From Undibacterium sp. CCC3.4 (GTDB lineage: Bacteria > Pseudomonadota > Gammaproteobacteria > Burkholderiales > Burkholderiaceae_D): 64,000 nucleotides of DNA. The DNA is taken from contig NZ_CP133779.1 in the NCBI RefSeq assembly GCF_034347425.1, forward strand, positions 2,666,001-2,730,000, given 5' to 3'. Positions 1 to 13,854 of this stretch are shown piece by piece. The notes under the pieces are model-generated. The model made no database searches. It saw nothing but the letters and a program-made list of their open reading frames with translations, and was not told where the DNA came from. Every line of letters begins with the position of its first letter. The first letter of the stretch is position 1. Position numbers and translations under genes: made by a program.

Positions 1-1052
1 GTATCGGTGACACTGCTTACTTCGGTCCAGAACCAGAATTCTTCATTTTCGACGGCGTCCGTTGGAAAGTCGATATGTCTGGCTGTTTCGTCAAGATTGA
101 TTCCAATGAAGCATCGTGGAGCAGTGGCGAAAAAATCGAAGGCGGCAACACCGGTCATCGTCCGGTGGTCAAAGGCGGTTACTTCCCAGTTCCACCAGTC
201 GACAGCTTCCAAGACATGCGTTCGGAAATGTGCCTGATCCTCGAATCGCTCGGCATCCCTGTCGAAGTGCATCACCATGAAGTCGCTGGTGCCGGTCAAA
301 ATGAAATCGGTACTAAATTTTCGACCCTGGTAGAACGCGCCGACTGGACACAAAATCTGAAATATGTAGTCTGGAATGTCGCTCACACCTATGGTAAAAC
401 AGCGACGTTCATGCCTAAGCCTATCGTTGGCGACAACGGTTCGGGTATGCATGTGCATCAATCGATCTGGAAAGACGGTAAAAATCTGTTCGCTGGCGAC
501 GGCTATGCCGGTCTGTCCGACTTCGCACTGTATTACATCGGCGGCATCATCAAGCATGCCAAAGCACTCAATGCGATCACCAATCCAGGTACCAACTCGT
601 ACAAACGTTTGGTTCCAGGCTATGAAGCACCGGTTAAATTGGCTTACTCGGCACGTAACCGTTCGGCTTCCATCCGTATTCCTTACGTTGCCAACCCTAA
701 AGGTCGTCGCGTCGAAGCGCGCTTCCCAGATCCACTGGCTAACCCATACCTGTGCTTCTCCGCACTGATGATGGCGGGTCTTGACGGTGTTCAAAACAAG
801 ATCCATCCAGGCGAAGCTGCCACGAAAGATCTTTACCATTTGCCACCAGAAGAAGACGCCTTGATCCCGACCGTGTGTTCTTCCCTCGAAGAAGCGCTCG
901 AATCGCTCAACAATGACCGCGAATTCTTGACGCGTGGTGGTGTTTTCAGCGACAGCATGATCGATGCTTACATCGAATTGAAAATGCAAGACGTACAACG
1001 CATGCGCATGACAACCCATCCGGTTGAATTCGACATGTACTACTCTCTGTAA
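1..1052 (+). CDS. glnA: Glutamine synthetase type I, 3' part (5' end outside window)
   Basis: Makes glutamine from glutamate, ammonia and ATP in the cytoplasm; entry point of ammonia assimilation. The frame is open from the first complete codon at position 3 ([21 protein letters not shown]), so the true start lies upstream. Visible family motifs are the ammonia/glutamate region [18 protein letters not shown], the ATP-binding segment [17 protein letters not shown] and the adenylylation loop [10 protein letters not shown], whose Tyr codon is at 834-836; that Tyr is the target of GlnE in the GlnA1-beta subtype. The C-terminus (VEFDMYYSL) is normal for the family. A strong terminator follows at once, so it is probably transcribed apart from ntrBC. 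Confidence 0.97.
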   Translation, partial: IGDTAYFGPEPEFFIFDGVRWKVDMSGCFVKIDSNEASWSSGEKIEGGNTGHRPVVKGGYFPVPPVDSFQDMRSEMCLILESLGIPVEVHHHEVAGAGQNEIGTKFSTLVERADWTQNLKYVVWNVAHTYGKTATFMPKPIVGDNGSGMHVHQSIWKDGKNLFAGDGYAGLSDFALYYIGGIIKHAKALNAITNPGTNSYKRLVPGYEAPVKLAYSARNRSASIRIPYVANPKGRRVEARFPDPLANPYLCFSALMMAGLDGVQNKIHPGEAATKDLYHLPPEEDALIPTVCSSLEEALESLNNDREFLTRGGVFSDSMIDAYIELKMQDVQRMRMTTHPVEFDMYYSL

Positions 1053-1063
1053 GAGTAGGAAAT

Positions 1064-1095
1064 TAAAAAAAGCGGGGGCAACCCCGCTTTTTTTA
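1064..1095 (+). terminator. Intrinsic terminator after glnA
   Basis: GC-rich stem AGCGGGG/CCCCGCT with a short loop, preceded by an A run and followed by seven or more T. It begins 12 bases after the glnA stop codon. Confidence 0.92.
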
Positions 1096-1195
1096 CGTCT
1101 ACACACCCCGGCAATTGTTACCGCTGGTAAGCTTGAATTGTGTGCGGACGCCGCTTGACATACACTAGCAGTCTGTTTCTGACTATTGATTGAAT

Positions 1196-1675
1196 ATGAA
1201 GCGATTATTGACCGGCATTATTGTTTTGCTCACCATGGAAGGCATCGCACATGCGCAGACCGAAGTGTTTCTGTGCGTAGACGATACGGGTAAGAAAGAA
1301 TATAAAAACACCGGTACCACTAAAGGCTGTCGTCGTATCGATCTGCCTGGCATTACCGTCGTGCCGGCACCGCCGCCAATTAAAAAGAGTCAGGCCAAAT
1401 CGGCTTCCAGCCCGGCTGACTTCCCTAAAGTGGATGAAGGCACGCAAAAAGCCCGCGACTCAGACCGTAAACAGATACTGCAAGACGAGCTTAAAGCTGA
1501 ACAGCTCAAGCTGACAGGGCTCAAAAAAGACTACAACAATGGCGAACCCGAGCGTCTCGGCAGTGAACGTAACTTCGCCAAATACCAAGAACGCACCATT
1601 ATGATGAAAGATAATGTCAGTCGCACCGAAAAGAACGTCGAAGCGCTGCAGCGTGAATTGAATAATTTAAAATAG
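1196..1675 (+). CDS. Exported DUF4124-like protein with C-terminal coiled coil
   Basis: About 159 residues. The N-terminus MKRLLTGIIVLLTMEGIAHA followed by QTEVF is a signal peptide with an AHA-type cleavage site. Residues 22-50 (EVFLCVDDTGKKEYKNTGTTKGC) resemble the DUF4124 domain found in many beta- and gammaproteobacterial envelope proteins: a short beta segment ending in a conserved Cys. A Pro-rich linker follows, then a charged Lys/Glu-rich helix likely to form a coiled coil. Function unknown. ATG at 1196 is chosen over the in-frame TTG at 1190 because a normal signal peptide starts there; neither has a good ribosome site. It lies between glnA and ntrB and has its own terminator. Confidence 0.75.
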   Translation: MKRLLTGIIVLLTMEGIAHAQTEVFLCVDDTGKKEYKNTGTTKGCRRIDLPGITVVPAPPPIKKSQAKSASSPADFPKVDEGTQKARDSDRKQILQDELKAEQLKLTGLKKDYNNGEPERLGSERNFAKYQERTIMMKDNVSRTEKNVEALQRELNNLK

Positions 1676-1746
1676 TACTGAGGTAGTAAGGAAATACCAG
1701 TCCCGCGCGCATAGCCATGCGCTGTTAGTGGGCATGATGTTTGCGT

Positions 1747-1771
1747 AAGGTCGCTGTATGCGGCCTTTTTT
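1747..1771 (+). terminator. Intrinsic terminator upstream of ntrB
   Basis: Stem AGGTCGC (1748-1754), five-base loop, GCGGCCT (1760-1766), then a T run. The ATG at 1758 lies in the loop, which argues against that codon as the ntrB start and supports ATG 1797. Confidence 0.75.
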
Positions 1772-1796
1772 CATAGGCGGTTCCTTTTTTTTTGTG

Positions 1797-2876
1797 ATGA
1801 CATTGAAAAATCTTGATTCCTCCTTCAGTGGTCTCGACCTGCTGACCTCCGCCGTCCTCGTGCTCAATGCCGAAGGCGGAATAGTCTTTGCCAACGCCGC
1901 TGCCGAAAGCTTGCTCGACAGCTCGCTCAAAGCCCTGAGCCAACAAAAATTGACTGACTTATTCCCCAATTGTGAAGAGTTCTTGCAAGTGTTTCAGCAA
2001 GCTCGTGAACACCAATTTGCCGATAAACGCCAAGATCTGACGCTCGAGCGTCCCGGTCGCGATGCCTTACACGTGCACAGCATCGTCACCGCGCTCGACA
2101 GCGAAGAAGTGCCAGTACTCATAGAGTTACGCGAAAATGTACAGCAATTGAAGCTTGATCGTGAAGAACGCATGCTCGATCAAAGCAAGGCCAATAAAGA
2201 ATTGATCCGTAATCTCGCGCATGAAATCAAAAACCCACTCGGTGGCATACGCGGTGCGGCGCAATTGTTGGAAATGGAATTGCCTGAGCGGCAGCTCAAA
2301 GAGTTACGCGAATATACCCAAGTCATCATCAAAGAAGCCGATCGCCTGCAAACCTTGGTCGACCGTTTGTTGGCACCGCACCGGCGCCCGCACATCGTTG
2401 GTGATGTCAATATCCATGAAGTATGCGAGCGGGTGCGCAGCTTGATCGTGGCAGAATTCCCGCAGGGCCTGAGAATCGAACGCGATTACGACTTATCGAT
2501 TCCGGAATTTCGCGGCGATAAAGAGCAATTGATCCAATCCGTACTCAATATCGCCCACAATGCGGCGCAAGCCTTGGCTGAGCGTATCCGCGACGGCGAC
2601 GCCACGCTCACCTTCAAGACGCGCGTGCTGCGCCAGATCACGCTGGCCAAGGTGCGTTACAGGCTGGCATTAGACTTGCATATCATTGATAACGGACCTG
2701 GAATTCCGCCTGAGATTCGCAACCGCATTTTTTATCCTTTAGTTTCGGGGCGCGATGGTGGCAGTGGACTGGGCCTCACTTTGGCGCAGACCTTTGTTGA
2801 CCAGCATATGGGTGTGATCGAATGCGAAAGCCGGCCCGGCTTGACCGATTTCAGAATCCTGATCCCGCTGCCTTAA
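1797..2876 (+). CDS. glnL: Nitrogen regulation sensor kinase NtrB
   Basis: Histidine kinase/phosphatase that controls NtrC phosphorylation in response to PII. 359 residues from ATG 1797 (MTLKNLDSSFSGLDLLTSAV, a typical NtrB beginning). Order: N-terminal PAS-like sensor (about 10-110); dimerisation/phosphoacceptor helix with the H box NLAHEIKNPLGGIRGAAQLL; ATP-binding lobe with N box NIAHNAAQAL, G1 box DNGPGIP and G2 box GGSGLGL. A longer reading from 1758 adds only low-complexity Phe-rich residues encoded by the upstream terminator. ntrC follows after 76 bp on the same strand, the usual ntrBC pair. No membrane segment is visible, consistent with a cytoplasmic enzyme. Confidence 0.95.
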   Translation: MTLKNLDSSFSGLDLLTSAVLVLNAEGGIVFANAAAESLLDSSLKALSQQKLTDLFPNCEEFLQVFQQAREHQFADKRQDLTLERPGRDALHVHSIVTALDSEEVPVLIELRENVQQLKLDREERMLDQSKANKELIRNLAHEIKNPLGGIRGAAQLLEMELPERQLKELREYTQVIIKEADRLQTLVDRLLAPHRRPHIVGDVNIHEVCERVRSLIVAEFPQGLRIERDYDLSIPEFRGDKEQLIQSVLNIAHNAAQALAERIRDGDATLTFKTRVLRQITLAKVRYRLALDLHIIDNGPGIPPEIRNRIFYPLVSGRDGGSGLGLTLAQTFVDQHMGVIECESRPGLTDFRILIPLP

Positions 2877-2952
2877 AAGAAGCGTGGGAAAGTGGAGGGT
2901 GCCACAAGCGCCGTCATTGAATGAATGATGTAAAAACAGAAGATAAGACACT

Positions 2953-4434
2953 ATGAAACCAATCTGGATAGTCGACGACGATGATTCAATACGCTGGGTA
3001 ATTGAAAAAGCCTTGGCGCGTGAAAACCTCGTCACCAAAAGCTTTACCAATGCACGCGACGCCATGAATGCCTTGCAAACCGATACGCCGCAAGTCTTGG
3101 TTTCCGATATACGCATGCATGGTGCTTCCGGTTTGGAATTGCTACAGACCGTCAAAGCCAAGCATCCTGGCCTGCCGGTCATCATCATGACCGCATTTTC
3201 CGATCTCGATTCGGCAGTTGCTGCATTTCAGGGCGGTGCCTTCGAATACTTGGCCAAACCCTTTGATCTCGATAAAGCGGTCGAACTGATACGGCGTGCG
3301 CTCGATGAAAGCTTGCGCGAATCGAGTGTCGAGCAAACCATTTCCGAAACCCCCGAAATACTCGGTCAGGCCCCGGCGATGCAGGATGTGTTTCGCGCCA
3401 TCGGCCGCTTGTCGCAATCGAATGTCACCGTACTCATCACCGGCGAATCCGGCAGTGGTAAAGAATTGGTTGCCCGTGCCCTGCATAAGCACAGTCCGCG
3501 CACGGCACAACCGTTCATCGCGCTGAATACCGCGGCGATTCCGAAAGACTTGCTCGAATCCGAACTGTTCGGTCACGAGCGTGGTGCCTTTACCGGTGCC
3601 CAGACCACCCGACGTGGCCGCTTTGAGCAAGCCGAAGGCGGTACTCTGTTTCTCGATGAAATCGGCGATATGCCGTTTGACTTACAAACCCGCTTACTGC
3701 GCGTGCTGTCGGACGGACACTTCTACCGCGTCGGCGGTCACCAGCCGATGAAAGCCAATGTCCGTGTCATCGCGGCCACCCACCAAAACCTCGAATCGCG
3801 TGTGCGCGAAGGCTTGTTCCGCGAAGATTTGTATCACCGTCTCAATGTCATTCGCCTGCGTTTGCCCAGCTTGCGTGAGCGGCGCGAAGATATTCCTTTA
3901 CTGGCGAAATTTTTCCTGGCGCAAAGTGCCAAGCAACTCGGTGTCGATGCCAAGCGCCTGTCGGAATCGGCCCTGCAGTTTTTGGCCGGGCTGGATTTTC
4001 CCGGCAATGTCAGGCAGCTCGAAAACCTGTGTAACTGGATTACCGTCATGGCACCCGGTCAAACCGTCGAAATTCTCGATTTACCGCCCGACTTGCTGCC
4101 GGTGGCCGTGTCCGGCAACGCTTACGCCGAAATCAGAAGCAGCGTTGGCGCGCCTGAGCAGGTGCTGGCACCAGCCCAAGCCGTGCAAAGCAAGCTGCCA
4201 GCTGCCGCTAACTGGCTCGCGCTCTTAGAAGAAACCGCCAGTGCCATGTTGGTTGATGGACAAGCCGATGTCATTGTCCAACTGGAGCGCAGTTTCGAAG
4301 CTGTCGTGATCAAGGCGGCGCTGAAATTCACGCATGGCCGTAAAAATGATGCGGCGATCCGTCTGGGAATCGGGCGCAATACCATCACGAGAAAAATTCA
4401 AGAGCTGGGTATAGACGGCGTCAAAGACGATTGA
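2953..4434 (+). CDS. glnG: Nitrogen regulator NtrC, sigma-54 activator
   Basis: Phosphorylated by NtrB; binds enhancers and drives sigma-54 transcription of glnA and other nitrogen genes. 493 residues. Receiver domain (1-120) with acidic pocket DDDD, phosphoacceptor Asp in [11 protein letters not shown] and the conserved Lys in LAKPFD. AAA+ domain (about 140-380) with Walker A GESGSGKE, sigma-54 contact loop GAFTGA, Walker [11 protein letters not shown] and an arginine-finger region. C-terminal Fis-type helix-turn-helix ([19 protein letters not shown]). All catalytic elements are present. A repeat element (R1) begins six bases after the stop, so there is no obvious dedicated terminator. Confidence 0.97.
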   Translation: MKPIWIVDDDDSIRWVIEKALARENLVTKSFTNARDAMNALQTDTPQVLVSDIRMHGASGLELLQTVKAKHPGLPVIIMTAFSDLDSAVAAFQGGAFEYLAKPFDLDKAVELIRRALDESLRESSVEQTISETPEILGQAPAMQDVFRAIGRLSQSNVTVLITGESGSGKELVARALHKHSPRTAQPFIALNTAAIPKDLLESELFGHERGAFTGAQTTRRGRFEQAEGGTLFLDEIGDMPFDLQTRLLRVLSDGHFYRVGGHQPMKANVRVIAATHQNLESRVREGLFREDLYHRLNVIRLRLPSLRERREDIPLLAKFFLAQSAKQLGVDAKRLSESALQFLAGLDFPGNVRQLENLCNWITVMAPGQTVEILDLPPDLLPVAVSGNAYAEIRSSVGAPEQVLAPAQAVQSKLPAAANWLALLEETASAMLVDGQADVIVQLERSFEAVVIKAALKFTHGRKNDAAIRLGIGRNTITRKIQELGIDGVKDD

Positions 4435-4439
4435 ACGTA

Positions 4440-4723
4440 TCATCAAAAATCTGACTAGGGCTTGAAACCCCGGCCTTCAGAGGCTGTCGCAAAAGGGTAT
4501 TGAGTCGGTATCATTACCCCAACTGGTGGCCACGTCATTCCTGCGCGCTTTTGGCAGGAACCCAGCGGCGTTCGTGCTTAACTGAAAATGCCAGAAATGA
4601 TGATGTTTTCAGTGTTAAAAACGACACTGGGTTCCCGCCAAAAGCATGCGGGAAAGACGCGGTATGCGGTGTTTTAGGTGTAAATAGCGTCTGCCAGGCT
4701 TTTGCGACGATCCATTTAGTTGT
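4440..4723. repeat. R1 repeat element, copy 1 (right flank truncated)
   Basis: Shares a flank (called A: ATCAAAAATCTGACTAGGG...CCCCGGCC), the inverted ends AGGCTGTCGCAAAAG/CTTTTGCGACA and a hairpin core (CGTCATTCCTGCGCGC... paired with ...CATGCGGGAAAGACG) with copies at 17142-17925 and 35080-35500. In this copy most of the right flank (B) is missing: only the terminal GACGATCCATTTA remains. It has no extra full 24-bp tandem units. No protein-coding capacity is likely; short frames through it are repeat artefacts. Confidence 0.85.
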
Positions 4724-4733
4724 TGAACCAGCC

Positions 4734-4763
4734 AACTGTGCGGAGCTTGCGCTCCGCACAGTT
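4734..4763. other. Perfect 13-bp inverted repeat
   Basis: Arms AACTGTGCGGAGC (4734-4746) and its exact complement (4751-4763) around a TTGC loop, between R1 copy 1 and the HDOD gene. There is no T run directly after it, so it may be a hairpin terminator of another type or a protein site. Confidence 0.6.
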
Positions 4764-4932
4764 GCGTATAAATCAAATTTTAACGATTTTTTGCAGAAAA
4801 AAGCTGGCGCGTAGTCGTAACAGAGTATCATCATTAACAGCAGGTATGCCTGTGATTCCGGAGCAGCTTGGCGCCGGATGTGCTTCTATCATATCCATTT
4901 TTGCTGTCCCCTTCCTATCGGAGATGCTTCCC

Positions 4933-5760
4933 ATGAAGATAGATACTTTGTTTCAGCAGCAAAATGCTTTGCCATCGATACCCAAAGTGGTTCAAGAAGT
5001 CATTGATAGCTTTAATAATGACAGCGTCTCGATTGACGAAGTCGCACGTAAGCTCTCGGCCGATTTAGTCTTGAGCGCCAAACTGCTGCGACTGGCAAAC
5101 TCCTCCTATTATCACGCTTCACGCAGTATCGGCACGGTCGATGATGCGGTGCTCATGCTCGGTTTTATGACCGTACGCACGCTGGTCATCAGCAGCGGTT
5201 TAACTGGTGGTTTTAAATCCATGCCCGGGGTCGATTTGAAACGGTTCTGGCGTTACAGCTTATACACTGCGGTCGTCTCCAAATGGCTGGCCAAACAAGT
5301 GCGCGGCAATTCAGATTTTGCCTTTACCGTTGGTCTGATGCATGCGATTGGCCAACTCGTCATGCATGCCGGAATGCCGGAGCAGATGCTGCAGATAGAT
5401 AAAATCGCCGGGCCGCTCGATGCCCGCCGCAGTGATGTGGAAAAAACTTCCTTCGGATACGATTTCTACGATGTCGGTGCCGAGCTGGCCAAGCGCTGGC
5501 GTTTTCCGGAAGCGTTTTCGGTTGCCATCGAAGCCTGCGCCGAACCTTTGCAGCATGCCAGTCTGGATATTCCCGCTGCCATCGTCCATTTGGCAGCTTG
5601 GCGTGCCCGTGCCGAAGAAAGTGCTTACACCCCGGAAGAATGCGCCGCAACCTTTCCGACCGAAGTCGCGCAAAAAATAGGTATCAAACCTGAATTGATG
5701 CTGGAACAGATGCCTCCCTTGAGTGAACTCAGCGCCGGTTTGGAAGACTTGCTTAACTGA
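4933..5760 (+). CDS. HDOD domain protein
   Basis: About 275 residues, essentially one HDOD domain (an HD-related fold without confirmed catalytic activity, common in signalling proteins of proteobacteria). Characteristic segments are LPSIPKVVQEVIDSFNNDS near the start, LSAKLLRLANSSYYH and DAVLMLGFMTVRTLVIS. The start is ATG 4933, preceded by GGAG about ten bases upstream; an open frame continues upstream into non-coding DNA but has no ribosome site. No second domain is attached, so a role as a partner in motility, c-di-GMP or stress signalling is only a guess from the family. A bidirectional terminator separates it from the convergent dehydrogenase gene. Confidence 0.85.
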   Translation: MKIDTLFQQQNALPSIPKVVQEVIDSFNNDSVSIDEVARKLSADLVLSAKLLRLANSSYYHASRSIGTVDDAVLMLGFMTVRTLVISSGLTGGFKSMPGVDLKRFWRYSLYTAVVSKWLAKQVRGNSDFAFTVGLMHAIGQLVMHAGMPEQMLQIDKIAGPLDARRSDVEKTSFGYDFYDVGAELAKRWRFPEAFSVAIEACAEPLQHASLDIPAAIVHLAAWRARAEESAYTPEECAATFPTEVAQKIGIKPELMLEQMPPLSELSAGLEDLLN

Positions 5761-5772
5761 GACTGCCGGCGC

Positions 5773-5807
5773 AAAAAAAGCCGCGATCTGCATCGCGGCT
5801 TTTTTTA
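5773..5807. terminator. Bidirectional intrinsic terminator
   Basis: AAAAAAAGCCGCGAT, loop CTGC, then the exact complement ending in a T run. The A run on one side and T run on the other serve both the HDOD gene (+) and the dehydrogenase gene (-). Confidence 0.93.
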
Positions 5808-5835
5808 AACCTGCTGCGCCAACGACGGCGCAGTC

Positions 5836-7440
5836 TTACGCGCGCGCCAGATCGAGCGCCACCGCTTCGGCCACCCGAATGCCATCCACGCCGGCTGACA
5901 AAATCCCACCGGCATACCCGGCGCCTTCGCCGGCAGGGTAGAGGCCTTTGGTATTGAGGCTTTGCAGGTCATCGTCCTTGCGTTTGATACGTATCGGTGA
6001 AGACGTGCGCGTTTCCACGCCAGTCAACATCCCATCGTTCATCGAAAAGCCTTTGATTTTTCTATCGAAAGCCACGATGGCTTCGCGAATCGCGGCAATC
6101 GCAAAATCGGGCAAGGCCGCCGCCAAGTCGACCAGCGTCACGCCCGGCTGATACGAAGGAGTCACCGCGCCGAGCTCGGTCGATGTGCGCCCTTTGAGGA
6201 AGTCGCCAATCAACTGTCCCGGCGCATTGTAATTTTCACCGCCCATCGCATACGCGCGTTCTTCCAGCGCACGTTGAAACGCGATACCAGCCAGCGGATG
6301 GCCAGGATAATCCTCGGGCGTGATACCGACCACAATCGCACTGTTTGCATTGCGCTCATTGCGCGAATACTGACTCATGCCATTCGTGACCAGGCGACCG
6401 GGCTCCGAGGCTGCCGCCACCACCGTACCGCCCGGGCACATACAAAAACTGTAAACCGAACGACCATTGCTGGCATGATGTACCAGCTTATAGTCTGCCG
6501 CACCAAGTAAAGCATTGCCGGCATTGGGGCCGAAACGCGCCTGATCAATCACCGATTGCGGGTGCTCGATGCGAAAGCCCACCGAAAATGGCTTCGCTTC
6601 TATATACACGCCACGCGCATGCAGCATTTCGAAGGTATCGCGTGCACTGTGGCCGATCGCCAGCACGACATGGCGGCTGGCGATGTACTCGCCCTCATTG
6701 ACATGCAAACCGTGTACCTGTCCATGGCGAATATCGATGTCATTTACTTTTTGTTCAAAGCGAATTTCACCACCCAAGGCTTCGATCTGATGGCGCATCT
6801 GTTCGATCATTTTAACCAGACGGAAAGTGCCGATATGTGGTTTATTGACATACAGAATTTCTTCCGGCGCGCCAGCCTTCACAAACTCAGTCAATACCTT
6901 GCGGCCGTAATGCTTGGGATCTTTAATTTGGCTGTATAACTTACCGTCGGAAAAAGTGCCGGCACCACCTTCACCGAATTGCACATTCGATTCCGGCTTG
7001 AGGGCGCGATTACGCCACAGGCCCCAGGTATCCTTAGTCCGCTCCCGTACATTCTTACCGCGCTCAAGCACGATAGGGCAATAGCCCATTTCTGCCAGCA
7101 GCAGGGCAGCGAACAGACCGCAAGGTCCGAAGCCGACCACCACCGGACGTTCGAAGGCGCGGCTATCGGCGTGGGCGACAAAGTGATAGCTGGTATCGGG
7201 CGTCACCGTCAGATTGGCTCTGTCTTTGAAGCGGGTCAGGAATTTTTCATCATCGGTCGTACTTAAATCGACGGTATAAATCATCACGATTGCGGTTTTC
7301 TTGCGCGCATCATAGCTGCGGCGAAAAACAGAAAAGCTCACCAGCTCCTGTGCGTCCATCGACAACTGTGAAAGGATGGCGTCTTGAATCGCCGACTCAG
7401 AGTGATTAAGTGGTAACTGTAAATCAGTAATGCGTAACAT
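5836..7440 (-). CDS. FAD-dependent dehydrogenase, COG2509-like
   Basis: 534 residues. A short N-terminal domain (about 1-95, MLRITDLQLPLNHSE...) precedes a dinucleotide-binding motif VVVGFGPCGLFAALLLAEMG (GxGxxG) with the acidic residue LERG at the end of the second strand. FGEGGAGTFSDGKLYSQIKD is typical of the uncharacterised FAD-dependent dehydrogenase family, and the C-terminus has a second FAD contact (GLYPAGEGAGYAGGI). Family members are predicted soluble flavoproteins; substrate unknown. It is monocistronic and reads away from the rRNA promoters. Length and domain order are normal for the family, with no sign of damage. Confidence 0.85.
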   Translation of the reverse strand: MLRITDLQLPLNHSESAIQDAILSQLSMDAQELVSFSVFRRSYDARKKTAIVMIYTVDLSTTDDEKFLTRFKDRANLTVTPDTSYHFVAHADSRAFERPVVVGFGPCGLFAALLLAEMGYCPIVLERGKNVRERTKDTWGLWRNRALKPESNVQFGEGGAGTFSDGKLYSQIKDPKHYGRKVLTEFVKAGAPEEILYVNKPHIGTFRLVKMIEQMRHQIEALGGEIRFEQKVNDIDIRHGQVHGLHVNEGEYIASRHVVLAIGHSARDTFEMLHARGVYIEAKPFSVGFRIEHPQSVIDQARFGPNAGNALLGAADYKLVHHASNGRSVYSFCMCPGGTVVAAASEPGRLVTNGMSQYSRNERNANSAIVVGITPEDYPGHPLAGIAFQRALEERAYAMGGENYNAPGQLIGDFLKGRTSTELGAVTPSYQPGVTLVDLAAALPDFAIAAIREAIVAFDRKIKGFSMNDGMLTGVETRTSSPIRIKRKDDDLQSLNTKGLYPAGEGAGYAGGILSAGVDGIRVAEAVALDLARA

Positions 7441-7549
7441 ATATATAGGTCTATCCGAAAAGCCGCTGCTTGCTGCGTAAATAGCGTATTTTACCCGTTA
7501 AGCACGCACTCCCACGATAGGCCGAGGATAAATTATTTACATCACCCCC

Positions 7550-7578
7550 TTGCGCTGCCCGCCTGCGCTTGCTATAGT
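7550..7578 (+). promoter_or_regulatory. rRNA operon promoter P1 (candidate)
   Basis: TTGCGC (7550-7555), 17-base spacer, TATAGT (7573-7578). The GC-rich stretch after the -10 (CCGACTCCCGC) resembles a stringent-type discriminator. Prediction from sequence only. Confidence 0.65.
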
Positions 7579-7672
7579 CCGACTCCCGCTGACGAGTGCA
7601 GCGAGATAGCAACAAGGCAAGCGTCTTACCCCGGCAATGTTTGAATAAAACGGCGTCAAGTAAAACAGGGTA

Positions 7673-7701
7673 TTGACAGCAGCCGGTAAGTACTGCATAA
7701 T
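7673..7701 (+). promoter_or_regulatory. rRNA operon promoter P2 (candidate)
   Basis: Perfect -35 TTGACA (7673-7678), 17-base spacer and CATAAT (7696-7701), followed by the leader with boxA (about 7772-7788, TTCTTTAACAATTAACAG) and the 16S gene. The interval 7441-7986 otherwise holds only the rRNA leader and no gene. Confidence 0.75.
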
Positions 7702-7771
7702 CTCGTTTCTCTGCTGCTAACGAACACAACGCTTCGTAGCAAACCTCGCAAGAGGAAGCGGAAAAGAATAC

Positions 7772-7790
7772 GGTTCTTTAACAATTAACA
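7772..7790 (+). promoter_or_regulatory. boxA antitermination site in rRNA leader
   Basis: GTTCTTTAACAATTAACAG matches the rrn boxA (TGCTCTTTAACAATT) that loads NusB/S10 for rRNA antitermination. A second copy, GTTCTTTAACAATTTAGAAG, stands at about 10008-10028 ahead of 23S. Confidence 0.8.
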
Positions 7791-7986
7791 GTCAATAAAT
7801 GTGAGCACTTGATGAAAGCGCACCGACTAAATTTATTTAGTCGGCATGCTTAAAAAATATCAAATGCTTCACAAGAAATAAATAATAGGAAAGTCGCTCA
7901 GCAATGAGTGACGGAACTGTCAGTATTTTGAGTGAGCGATCTGTCGGCAACGACAGAGTTCAGAAATGAACACAAAAACAGAGATT

Positions 7987-9533
<1,547 letters not shown>

Positions 9534-9740
9534 GAGTAGCGCCGTAGTTGAGTGTTCACTTTTATTGACTGTTAAATTAAATAACGAGAAAAGCTTGGTA
9601 GTGATACCAGGGAAGCCAGTTATTCCTCAGTAAGCGTCGCGAGCGCTTCAAGGTTCAATCCAGAAGCGCAGTCGTACTTCGGTACGACGAGCATCGGAGA
9701 TTGAAGATTGAAGTGCGCAGTAGCTTAATGAGGTATAAGA

Positions 9741-9816
9741 GGGGGATTAGCTCAGCTGGGAGAGCACCTGCTTTGCAAGCAGGGGGTCGTCGGTTCGATC
9801 CCGTCATCCTCCACCA
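9741..9816 (+). tRNA. tRNA-Ala (TGC)
   Basis: 76 nt, acceptor stem GGGGGAT/ATCCTCC with encoded CCA, anticodon loop CTTTGCAAG with anticodon TGC, T loop GGTTCGATC. It is the first of two spacer tRNAs between 16S and 23S. Confidence 0.97.
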
Positions 9817-9838
9817 GTATTAGTCAATGCAGATAAGC

Positions 9839-9915
9839 GGGTCTGTAGCTCAGTTGGTTAGAGCACCGTGTTGATAACGCGGGGGTCGTTGGTTCGAGCC
9901 CAACCAGACCCACCA
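9839..9915 (+). tRNA. tRNA-Ile (GAT)
   Basis: 77 nt, acceptor stem GGGTCTG/CAGACCC with encoded CCA, anticodon loop TTGATAA with anticodon GAT, T loop GGTTCGAGC. It follows tRNA-Ala by 22 bp; the commoner spacer order in proteobacteria is Ile then Ala. Confidence 0.97.
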
Positions 9916-10327
9916 AGAAATAGCAAACCTAAGTCAGCGAATGAGTAAGACGCAGAGATTTAGGTTTGATCTTTCAAAGCGAAAGTCAGAGTAATAAGTA
10001 GTATCTCGTTCTTTAACAATTTAGAAGAAGTAAAGTAGAAATAATCAAATTATTTCTGTAAAGGATAACATCGGAAGATGTTGTCGTTCGGTATGACGAC
10101 AGTCATGCTGGATAATTTATGGAAGGGTTATGATTGTATCGAAACAAACAATGTATTAAAAAGAGTTTGATCAAAAGCAGCCGAAAGGCAGTTTTAGAAA
10201 AAAATAAATTCTTGAGATACGGCAAACGCTAAAGTAATACTCATAAGTAGTAAAGAACTATAACCGCTTTCTGGCGATGAACCTGGTTTCAGCAATGAAA
10301 CGAGACGCCAGAAGCTAAAGTTATAGG

Positions 10328-13202
<2,875 letters not shown>

Positions 13203-13372
13203 ATAACCTTAGCAGGTATAGGCTACGAGTGAGTTAATGAAGTGTTTGCCGAAAATGTTCGGTACAAATCATAACCAAAAAAAAATAACAAGATTATTAA
13301 GACTTTACTTCTTCTGAATTGGATTGATTGCGTGCCTCAGAGTAAGGAGGTACACAATGAATCAACAAGTTA

Positions 13373-13488
13373 TGCCTGATGACCATAGCTAGTCGGCCCC
13401 ACCCCTTCCCATCCCGAACAGGACCGTGAAACGACTACGCGCCAATGATAGTGCTGCAACCAGTGTGAAAGTAGGTTATCGTCAGGCT
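13373..13488 (+). rRNA. 5S ribosomal RNA
   Basis: About 116 nt, TGCCTGATGACCATAGC... ending ...GTTATCGTCAGGCT, the two ends pairing as helix I. The inner segment CCCATCCCGAAC matches the conserved loop. Exact ends are by pairing only. Confidence 0.93.
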
Positions 13489-13500
13489 TCTATTCTGCAT

Positions 13501-13540
13501 GCCCCCGTTCTCTTGTGAGAGCGGGGGTTTTGCTTTTGCG
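13501..13540 (+). terminator. rRNA operon terminator
   Basis: Stem CCCCCGTTCTC/GAGAGCGGGGG (one G-T pair) with loop TTGT, then TTTTGCTTTT, 13 bases after 5S. Confidence 0.9.
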
Positions 13541-13854
13541 CAAACGGTTTGTGGCGTGCTCAAGCGCTCAATTCGGCATTTAAGAAATTGCCCTTGTTCG
13601 ACGTTTCCACCCTGAAGGCACTGACGTGCCACTGGATTCCTGCCTACGCAGGAACGACGAGGCGAGAGCATGCCAGGTCGATTACGCGTCCACCCAGCCG
13701 CCCAATTTTACGCGCACATCTGATAAACGACAGCTGATACCAGGAAAACTTGTATATTTCGCCCATCGACCAAGCAGATCTGACGAACGGTCTTTCACGC
13801 GCTGGCGCGATGCTTACAATAAGAACAGTTCGTTTTCCTACTGTTTGAGACATC
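13541..13854. other. Intergenic region with a degenerate R2-like repeat
   Basis: No gene supported. About 13598-13661 carries CCACCCTGAAGGCACTG, CGTGCCACTGGATT and a CCTGCCTACGCAGGAA palindrome, the right half of the R2 family seen at 40-49 kb but with a different end palindrome. The pilV promoter should lie in 13690-13850; no strong -35/-10 pair stands out. Confidence 0.55.

Noticed and set aside
1758..1796. Upstream ntrB start at 1758
   Set aside because: The ATG lies in the loop of a terminator hairpin and the added residues are Phe-rich low complexity; ATG 1797 matches known NtrB N-termini.
3142..3630. 162-residue ORF antisense to ntrC
   Set aside because: Mirror of a conserved gene; no start signal or domain.
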